Source of the DNA: Lachnospiraceae bacterium UBA7093
Lineage (GTDB): Bacteria; Bacillota; Clostridia; Lachnospirales; Lachnospiraceae
DNA length: 7,452 nucleotides
Assembly: GCA_002492465.1 (NCBI GenBank)
Contig: DKYT01000056.1
Coordinates: forward strand, 1-7,452
Direction of reading: 5' to 3'
The position numbers and the translations under genes were made by a program. Below are positions 1 to 3,989 of this stretch, one piece after another. The notes beneath the pieces were generated by a model. That model was not told the DNA's origin and did not search any database. It saw only the letters and a list, made by a program, of their open reading frames with translations. Position 1 is the stretch's first letter, and the number at the start of each line of letters is the position of its first letter.

Positions 1-2
1 TA

Positions 3-38
3 GATTGAAAAATAAGTCTGATAACTTATTTTTCAATC
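3..38. repeat. Perfect 15-bp inverted repeat (hairpin)
   Basis: Bases 3-17 and 24-38 are exact reverse complements, with a six-base loop (CTGATA). No run of T follows the right arm, so it is not a classical intrinsic terminator for a gene entering from the left, although an upstream transcript could still end here. The arm begins GATTGAAAAAT, resembling the GATGAAAAAT arm of the hairpin at 78-108, which suggests that the two belong to one repetitive or structured element. Confidence 0.8.
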
Positions 39-42
39 GGCA

Positions 43-136
43 ATTTGAGTCAGAGTCTCAAATATGCCTTGATCGCAGATGAAAAATCGCCTGCGCGAAT
101 TTTTCATCGCGTGTCATCGCAGTAAACTGCTCTGAC
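43..136. repeat. Cluster of inverted repeats upstream of sigma gene
   Basis: Three further palindromes follow the hairpin at 3-38. They are a 7-bp stem at 43-49/57-63; a 10-bp stem at 78-87/99-108 that can extend inward by three G-C pairs across a bulged A; and GCAGT/ACTGC at 119-130. In addition GTCAGAG (49-55) is complementary to CTCTGAC (130-136), which could close most of the block into a branched fold as an alternative to the first stem. TCATCGC occurs twice (104-110 and 114-120). The block ends three bases before the ribosome binding site of the sigma gene. It may be a mobile repeat (MITE or REP-like) or a structured leader RNA. I found no confident promoter in it. Confidence 0.6.
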
Positions 137-138
137 AT

Positions 139-143
139 GGAGG
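139..143 (+). promoter_or_regulatory. Ribosome binding site of sigma gene
   Basis: GGAGG lies ten bases before the ATG at 154, which fixes that start for the sigma factor. Another ATG at 149 lies only five bases from the same site, but it opens a two-codon frame (ATG GAA TGA) whose stop overlaps the start codon of the sigma gene. Confidence 0.7.
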
Positions 144-153
144 ATATTATGGA

Positions 154-684
154 ATGACAATCACAGAACTGGAAGAATGTATAGATCGTTACGGAAAGGA
201 GATCTATGGATTCTGCAGGCAGGTTACAGGAAGTCTCCAGGAAGGGGACGACTTGTATCAGGATACTTTCCTGAAGGCAGTGGAACTGAAGGATAAAATT
301 GATTTGAGCAAAAATCCCAAAAGCTATCTTTTGTCAGTGGCAGTCAGGTTATGGAAAAACAAACGCAGAAAATATGCCTGGCGGCAGAGGATTGCAGGAA
401 TGGAAAGCTTTTCCGATGAACTTCAATTTGAAATAGCTGCCGAAAATAGGAAAGAACCGGAAGCCGGTATTTTGGCAAAAGAGGAAAGGGCATACGTACA
501 TAAATGTGTTCAGACTTTGGAAGAAAAGTATCGTATTCCCGTCTGCCTGTATTACGCAGCGGAGCTATCGGTTCAGGAAATCGCTGAAGTATTAAGGCTG
601 CCGGAAGGAACTGTGAAAAGCAGACTGTATAAGGCAAGAAAAATAATCAAGGAAAAACTGGAGGTTGCAGGATATGACAGATGA
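154..684 (+). CDS. ECF-type RNA polymerase sigma factor
   Basis: This is a 176-residue sigma-70 family protein of extracytoplasmic-function type. It would bind core RNA polymerase and direct it to a small set of promoters. Region 2 spans about residues 8-75, with the acidic GDDLYQDTFLKA core segment (31-42) and a basic stretch NKRRK at 69-73. A charged linker (about 76-110) follows. Region 4 spans about 112-170, with a helix-turn-helix built around LSVQEIAEVLRLPEGTVKSR (138-157). Its length is normal for the class. The ATG at 154 has GGAGG ten bases upstream. The next gene starts inside the last codons of this one, so the two are probably translationally coupled, and the partner is the likely regulator. 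ECF factors often control their own operon, but no ECF promoter can be recognised. The target genes are unknown. Confidence 0.93.
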   Translation: MTITELEECIDRYGKEIYGFCRQVTGSLQEGDDLYQDTFLKAVELKDKIDLSKNPKSYLLSVAVRLWKNKRRKYAWRQRIAGMESFSDELQFEIAAENRKEPEAGILAKEERAYVHKCVQTLEEKYRIPVCLYYAAELSVQEIAEVLRLPEGTVKSRLYKARKIIKEKLEVAGYDR

Positions 685-1429
685 AAAAACAGATCAGATT
701 TTGCGGCAGACCCTTTCTCCCATCATTCCTGATGAGCATTTGAATCAGAATTTGAAAAGAGAAATGGAGGCAAAGAAAATGAAGGGTTTTGGTATGAAAA
801 AGGCGATTGTACTGGCGGCAGCCTGCTGTCTTTTGGTGGGAACGGTAAGCCTTGCCTCATCAGGGAAGATCGTCACGCTTATAGCAGGTCCGGGGTTAAA
901 TACCTACACAAGTTTCGAACAGCTTTCCCGGGTAGAGGAAAAGGCGGGGTTTGAAATAGATGCGGTGGAGGAGTTTTCCAATGGATATACTTTTTCAGAA
1001 ATGGAAGTCAGCGATTACACGGGGTTAGATGAAAATGACACGATTGTCTCCTGGAATAAAGGAATAGGCATTTACTATGAGAAAACGGGGAGCGAGACTC
1101 TTTATTTAAAAACCGAAAAAGCGGCTTCTAACAATAATGGGGGCAGGACACCGGAACAGACAATGGACATAAACGGAATTGCCGTGAACTATTATACTGA
1201 CACTTGCAAGTTGACGATGGTGGAATATGAGGTGACAGCAGAGGAGATGAGGATTATAGAGCGCAGAGATCATAATATTGTCAATGGCGCAGACGGGAAT
1301 GCTGAAAATCAGGTTTCCAGCGTGGAGTGGATAAAGGGTGATGTGCGATACATGATTACAAATTTGTCTTCCGTTACACCGGCGGAGGAATTATTTGGAA
1401 TGGCAAAGGAACTAATTATGTTGCCTTGA
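674..1429 (+). CDS. Membrane protein, putative anti-sigma factor (DUF4367-like)
   Basis: This is a 251-residue single-pass membrane protein. The N-terminal 40 residues are polar and should be cytoplasmic. A hydrophobic segment follows at about 43-61 (KKAIVLAAACCLLVGTVSL), then a roughly 190-residue extracellular part. The end of that part (VEWIKGDVRYMITNLS, followed by a helix) resembles the C-terminus of DUF4367-type domains. The frame is also open from a TTG at 665. I prefer the ATG at 674 because GGAGG at 660-664 lies nine bases upstream of it. The gene overlaps the sigma factor end by 11 bases. The cytoplasmic tail followed by a membrane anchor, in an operon with an ECF sigma factor, suggests an anti-sigma factor that senses an envelope signal. 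No His/Cys zinc anti-sigma motif is present, so this role rests on context and topology. Confidence 0.75.
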   Translation: MTDEKTDQILRQTLSPIIPDEHLNQNLKREMEAKKMKGFGMKKAIVLAAACCLLVGTVSLASSGKIVTLIAGPGLNTYTSFEQLSRVEEKAGFEIDAVEEFSNGYTFSEMEVSDYTGLDENDTIVSWNKGIGIYYEKTGSETLYLKTEKAASNNNGGRTPEQTMDINGIAVNYYTDTCKLTMVEYEVTAEEMRIIERRDHNIVNGADGNAENQVSSVEWIKGDVRYMITNLSSVTPAEELFGMAKELIMLP

Positions 1430-1474
1430 TTCCACAAAACTGCTATTAACTGACAGAGGAAACTTATGTAAATG

Positions 1475-1527
1475 AAAAAGAGGATGTAGCAAAATCATCA
1501 AAGATGGTTGAGGACATTCTCTTTTTT
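1475..1527 (+). terminator. Intrinsic terminator of sigma operon
   Basis: Bases 1475-1487 (an A run followed by GAGGATGT) pair with 1514-1526 (ACATTCTC followed by T's) with a single G-U wobble. Inside the loop ATCATC (1494-1499) can pair with GATGGT (1503-1508), giving a compact two-part hairpin. A T-rich tract follows, six T's and then TATATTTTT. It lies about 45 bases after the stop of the putative anti-sigma gene. Confidence 0.75.
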
Positions 1528-1554
1528 ATATTTTTAAAAGAATTATAAAAAGTA

Positions 1555-1583
1555 TTGACATGTAAAGAAGCATTTCATATTAT
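1555..1583 (+). promoter_or_regulatory. Sigma-A promoter of hicAB cassette
   Basis: TTGACA at 1555-1560 is a perfect -35 box. After exactly 17 bases comes TATTAT at 1578-1583, a five-of-six -10 box. Transcription would start near 1590, giving a leader of about 100 bases before the TTG start codon at 1689. Confidence 0.85.
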
Positions 1584-1587
1584 GAAA
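1573..1587. promoter_or_regulatory. Palindrome over the -10 box, candidate operator
   Basis: TTTCATA (1573-1579) and TATGAAA (1581-1587) form a perfect 7-bp palindrome around a central T. It completely covers the -10 hexamer. A bound repressor would block RNA polymerase, so this is a plausible operator for the ribbon-helix-helix domain of HicB. That HicB uses it is inferred. The palindrome itself is directly visible. Confidence 0.5.
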
Positions 1588-1644
1588 AATACTATCGTAT
1601 TATTCAAATCTGCATTTTCTGCAAACCATTCCACAAAAGAAAAA

Positions 1645-1666
1645 GTGCAACTACAAATAGTTGCAC
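1645..1666. promoter_or_regulatory. Perfect 9-bp palindrome in hicAB leader
   Basis: GTGCAACTA (1645-1653) and TAGTTGCAC (1658-1666) are exact reverse complements separated by CAAA. The element lies downstream of the promoter and ten bases before the ribosome binding site. It could be a second HicB operator or, in RNA, a stable hairpin next to the Shine-Dalgarno sequence. No T tract follows it, so it is not a terminator. Confidence 0.6.
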
Positions 1667-1675
1667 ATAGTACAA

Positions 1676-1681
1676 AGGAGG
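1676..1681 (+). promoter_or_regulatory. Ribosome binding site that decides a TTG start
   Basis: AGGAGG is seven bases upstream of the TTG at 1689. No ATG lies near it in the same frame, since the first in-frame ATG is codon 14. The strong site therefore supports initiation at TTG. Confidence 0.75.
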
Positions 1682-1688
1682 ATTATAA

Positions 1689-1850
1689 TTGAGTAAAAAG
1701 GAAAAACTCATACAGCGATTTTTATCTATGCCCAATGGATTTACGTATGATGAATTAGTACAGTTTTTACAGTATTTTGGGTATTCAGAGGATATGACCG
1801 GAAAAACAAGCGGATCGGCAGTTAGATTTACAAGGGAGGACTTACTATGA
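1689..1850 (+). CDS. hicA: HicA-family toxin, C-terminally truncated
   Basis: This is a 53-residue frame starting at TTG, beginning MSKKEKLIQRFLSMP and ending in VRFTREDLL. The N-terminal helix, the FTYDELVQFLQYFGY helix and the GKTSGSAVRF strand pair resemble HicA mRNA interferases of Firmicutes, which adopt a small double-stranded-RNA-binding-like fold. Full-length members, from memory, are about 60-85 residues and continue past this strand into a segment of the LHRPHPG type and a last helix. Both are absent here. The canonical GSH catalytic motif reads GSA. The frame ends directly in the stop that overlaps the hicB start (ATGA), as if an internal or terminal deletion had removed about 25-30 codons. 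It is probably inactive as a nuclease. It may still be translated and may couple hicB translation. A short gene that is simply not HicA is a less likely alternative. Confidence 0.7.
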   Translation: MSKKEKLIQRFLSMPNGFTYDELVQFLQYFGYSEDMTGKTSGSAVRFTREDLL

Positions 1851-2182
1851 GTCATTACATGAGCTACAAAAATTATTTAGGTACAGTTGAATATTCCAGT
1901 GAAGATGACTGTCTGTATGGAAAAGTTTTAGGCATAGGAGGCTTGTTATCATATGAGGGAAAAAGCGTCACAGAACTGAAGCAGGATTTCTACCAAGCAA
2001 TCGATGAGTATTTACTTTTGTGTAAGCAAAAAGGAATTGTGCCGGAAAAATCTTTTAAAGGTTCTTTTAATGTGCGCGTAACGCCAGAGCTACATCGAAT
2101 GGCGGCTATAAAAGCAGACGAGAGGAAGATCAGCCTAAACGCGTTTGTTACAATGGCATTAGAAAGTGCCGTACAGGCATAA
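1847..2182 (+). CDS. hicB: HicB-family antitoxin
   Basis: This 111-residue protein has the two-part HicB layout. The N-terminal domain (about 7-65: YLGTVEYSSEDDCLYGKVLGI, then an EL..DF..AIDEYL helix) is the partial RNase-H-like fold that holds HicA. The C-terminal part (about 73-109: SFNVRVTPELHRMAAIKADE, then ISLNAFVTMALESAV) is a ribbon-helix-helix DNA-binding domain. The ATG at 1847 overlaps the hicA stop as ATGA, and GGGAGGA at 1834-1840 lies six bases upstream inside hicA, so translation is probably coupled. HicB proteins neutralise HicA and repress their own promoter. Two palindromes in the control region (1573-1587 and 1645-1666) are candidate operators. The antitoxin looks intact although its partner toxin is truncated. 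It could persist as a stand-alone repressor or neutralise HicA proteins encoded elsewhere. Confidence 0.9.
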   Translation: MSHYMSYKNYLGTVEYSSEDDCLYGKVLGIGGLLSYEGKSVTELKQDFYQAIDEYLLLCKQKGIVPEKSFKGSFNVRVTPELHRMAAIKADERKISLNAFVTMALESAVQA

Positions 2183-2186
2183 TAAT

Positions 2187-2224
2187 ACCCGTTCGCCCCG
2201 AAATTCATTTCAGTGCGAACGGGT
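2187..2224. terminator. Hairpin between convergent genes, probable bidirectional terminator
   Basis: ACCCGTTCGC (2187-2196) and GCGAACGGGT (2215-2224) pair perfectly over 10 bp. An inner palindrome, GAAAT/ATTTC (2200-2211), can add to the fold. It starts four bases after the hicB stop and ends 18 bases before the stop of the convergent MATE gene. The flanking T/A-rich tails (AATTTA on the right, and TATTATTAT read on the minus strand) are weak U-tracts, so the position supports terminator function more strongly than the tail does. Confidence 0.7.
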
Positions 2225-2242
2225 AATTTATGCAGATTTGGC

Positions 2243-3643
2243 TTATTCTTTTTCTGTTACAATATTCTGGAGCCACACGCCGCTTTTCACCATGAAATAT
2301 CCGATAACCACCTTAATCAGTTCCGTGAACTGTACAAGGAAGAAAATCACGGTAATGGAAAGAGAAGTATGGTTTGCCAGCGTATAGGCAAAGGGAATCA
2401 CAAGCACCCAGGTATAAACGCTGTCAAATAAAAAGGTGACGATGGTCTTGCCGCCGGAGCGCAGGGTGAAGTAAGCGCAGTGGCAATAGGCACAAAAAGG
2501 CATGACCAGAGCGGAGATGACAATGAAGATCCTGGCAAGCTCTTTAATGCTTTCTTCCGTCTTGTAAATGGAGGGAAAAAACCTACCCACTATCACCATA
2601 ATTGCCGCCACACAGGTACAGCAGAAGACACTGAAAAAAATCATCTTATTGTCGGTGTCTTTTGCTTCTTTTATTTTGCCGGCGCCGAGCAGTTGCCCAA
2701 CCACAATGGAAATGCAGCCGCCTAGCTGGATATAAATAATATTAAACAGGTTGCTGATGGTGGAGGAGATGTTCTGCGCCGCCACCACTTCAAGTCCCCG
2801 GACGGCGTAACACTGAGAGATCACAGCCATACCGGCTGCCCAGAACATTTCGTTGAACATCAAAGGACTTCCTTTTATAAAAATTCCCTTCAAGATTGCC
2901 CAGGGGATCTTGAAACTGCGGTATGCGCCCATCAGATAACGGTTTTTCTCCTTATGCAAATGTGCCCAGACCAGGACGATAAAGCATTCCACAAAGCGGG
3001 CAATGACCGTTGCAATGGCAGCGCCCTTTACCCCTAAAGCAGGGCAGCCAAAGACGCCGAAAATCAATATATAGTCTAAAATCAGGTTGGTAACCACCGC
3101 GCCGATGCCTGCAAGCATGGGAATAAAGGTCTGCCCCGTTTCGCGGATGGTACTTATGTATGCCTGCCCCAAGGAAAAAGGAATCAGACCGATCATCATG
3201 ATGGCAAGATATTCTTTTCCATATTTCAGGGCAAGACCGATATCACCTACACTGCCGCTGTCATTCAGGTACAGGGAAATCAGCTGCGTGTCAAAAAAGC
3301 CGAAAAGCAGCAGGGCAATGCCTGTGATAAAGGCGCAGGCATAAAGCTTAAAACGAAAGGTATACTTGTGCCCCTGGTGATCTCCTTTTCCAAAAAACTG
3401 TGTGCCAAAAATGCCGGCACCGGAAACGCCGCCGAAAATGCAGATATTAAAAACAAACATCAGCTGGTTGACAATGGCAACGCCTGACATCTGTTCCGTC
3501 CCGATCTGTCCCACCATAATATTGTCCAAAAAGCTGACAAAGCTGGTAATGGCGTTCTGGACGATCATGGGAACTGCAAGAAGAAGGATATATTTATAAA
3601 AATCCCGGTCACCTATGTATTTATTCTTAAATTTCCTCCACAT
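2243..3643 (-). CDS. MATE-family multidrug/metabolite exporter
   Basis: This 466-residue integral membrane protein is of normal length for the multidrug and toxic compound extrusion family, which exports drugs, dyes or metabolites using Na+ or H+ gradients. About twelve hydrophobic segments are visible in two similar halves. The first half begins near ILLLAVPMIVQNAITSF (19-35) and DNIMVGQIG (40-48). The motif STIRETGQTFIPM (164-176) before NLILDYILIFGVFG (186-199) and KGAAIATVIAR (206-216) is typical of the family. The second half starts near FIKGSPLMFNEMFWAAG (255-271) and carries GGCISIVVGQLLGAGK (308-323), the counterpart of the first-half segment around GVSGAGIFGTQFFGKGD (72-88). The start is supported by AGGGGAG (3653-3659 on the plus strand) nine bases upstream. 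It is a single-gene unit convergent with hicB, with its own promoter at 3714-3742. The substrate cannot be told. Confidence 0.93.
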   Translation of the reverse strand: MWRKFKNKYIGDRDFYKYILLLAVPMIVQNAITSFVSFLDNIMVGQIGTEQMSGVAIVNQLMFVFNICIFGGVSGAGIFGTQFFGKGDHQGHKYTFRFKLYACAFITGIALLLFGFFDTQLISLYLNDSGSVGDIGLALKYGKEYLAIMMIGLIPFSLGQAYISTIRETGQTFIPMLAGIGAVVTNLILDYILIFGVFGCPALGVKGAAIATVIARFVECFIVLVWAHLHKEKNRYLMGAYRSFKIPWAILKGIFIKGSPLMFNEMFWAAGMAVISQCYAVRGLEVVAAQNISSTISNLFNIIYIQLGGCISIVVGQLLGAGKIKEAKDTDNKMIFFSVFCCTCVAAIMVIVGRFFPSIYKTEESIKELARIFIVISALVMPFCAYCHCAYFTLRSGGKTIVTFLFDSVYTWVLVIPFAYTLANHTSLSITVIFFLVQFTELIKVVIGYFMVKSGVWLQNIVTEKE

Positions 3644-3713
3644 GACAAATGACTCCCCTGGAAAAAGCTAATCCGCTGTAAATGTCAGCACTGCAAAAAG
3701 TGCGTGTCAGACT

Positions 3714-3742
3714 ATTGTAATGGATAGATGCCTACTCGTCAA
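3714..3742 (-). promoter_or_regulatory. Sigma-A promoter of the MATE gene
   Basis: Read on the minus strand, TTGACG (3742-3737) is followed after exactly 17 bases by TACAAT (3719-3714). Each box matches consensus at five of six positions. Transcription would start near 3707, leaving a leader of about 64 bases. That leader contains a weak hairpin (GCACT pairing with AGTGC around 3688-3703). Confidence 0.75.
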
Positions 3743-3824
3743 TATGAAAAAACATTTCTTTTAAAATATCAGGTCTTACCCGAAATCGACCAATTTCAGC
3801 TTTTAAAATATAATTTTTGAGCAA

Positions 3825-3859
3825 ATTATACCAAAAAAGACACATATTATCCCAAAAAA
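3825..3859 (+). repeat. Two 14-bp direct repeats 21 bp apart, candidate activator sites
   Basis: ATTATACCAAAAAA (3825-3838) and ATTATCCCAAAAAA (3846-3859) differ at one base. The 21-bp period is two helical turns, and the second copy abuts the -35 box at 3860. This arrangement is typical of sites for a dimeric transcription factor or response regulator next to a weak promoter. The regulator is not identifiable, and chance similarity in AT-rich DNA is possible. Confidence 0.45.
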
Positions 3860-3888
3860 TTTAGAAATTTTATCTTATGCTATATAAT
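3860..3888 (+). promoter_or_regulatory. Probable promoter of the surface-protein gene
   Basis: TTTAGA (3860-3865, four of six -35 positions) is followed after 17 bases by a perfect TATAAT (3883-3888). Transcription would start near 3895, about 95 bases before the ATG. The weak -35 with a perfect -10 fits a promoter that needs an activator. AT-richness makes the exact choice less certain. Confidence 0.6.
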
Positions 3889-3989
3889 TACTATATTAAC
3901 TTTTTTTGTAATTTTTGTTTGTGTACAGAGATTGGAAAAGCGTAGAAGCAGTTTAAAGCTGAAAAAGATCGACGCAAGGGGGATAAACT

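Larger units (their letters stand above)
3644..3989. other. Divergent control region between MATE and surface-protein genes
   Basis: This stretch of nearly 350 bases has no credible gene. It holds the minus-strand MATE promoter and Shine-Dalgarno, a plus-strand promoter for the surface protein, and two direct repeats just upstream of it. The rest is very AT-rich. The leader of the surface-protein mRNA (about 3895-3989) contains a long T run (3901-3907) and no strong hairpin. A frame starting with an ATG at 3932 overlaps the true start in another register and has no protein-like features. Confidence 0.7.

Noticed and set aside
665..673. TTG start for the putative anti-sigma gene, nine bases before the ATG
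   Set aside because: GGAGG at 660-664 touches the TTG and leaves no spacing, while it lies nine bases from the ATG at 674.
1604..1855. Minus-strand frame of 83 codons opposite hicA
   Set aside because: It covers the hicA frame and its leader, has no family resemblance or ribosome binding site, and conflicts with the well-supported plus-strand promoter and genes.
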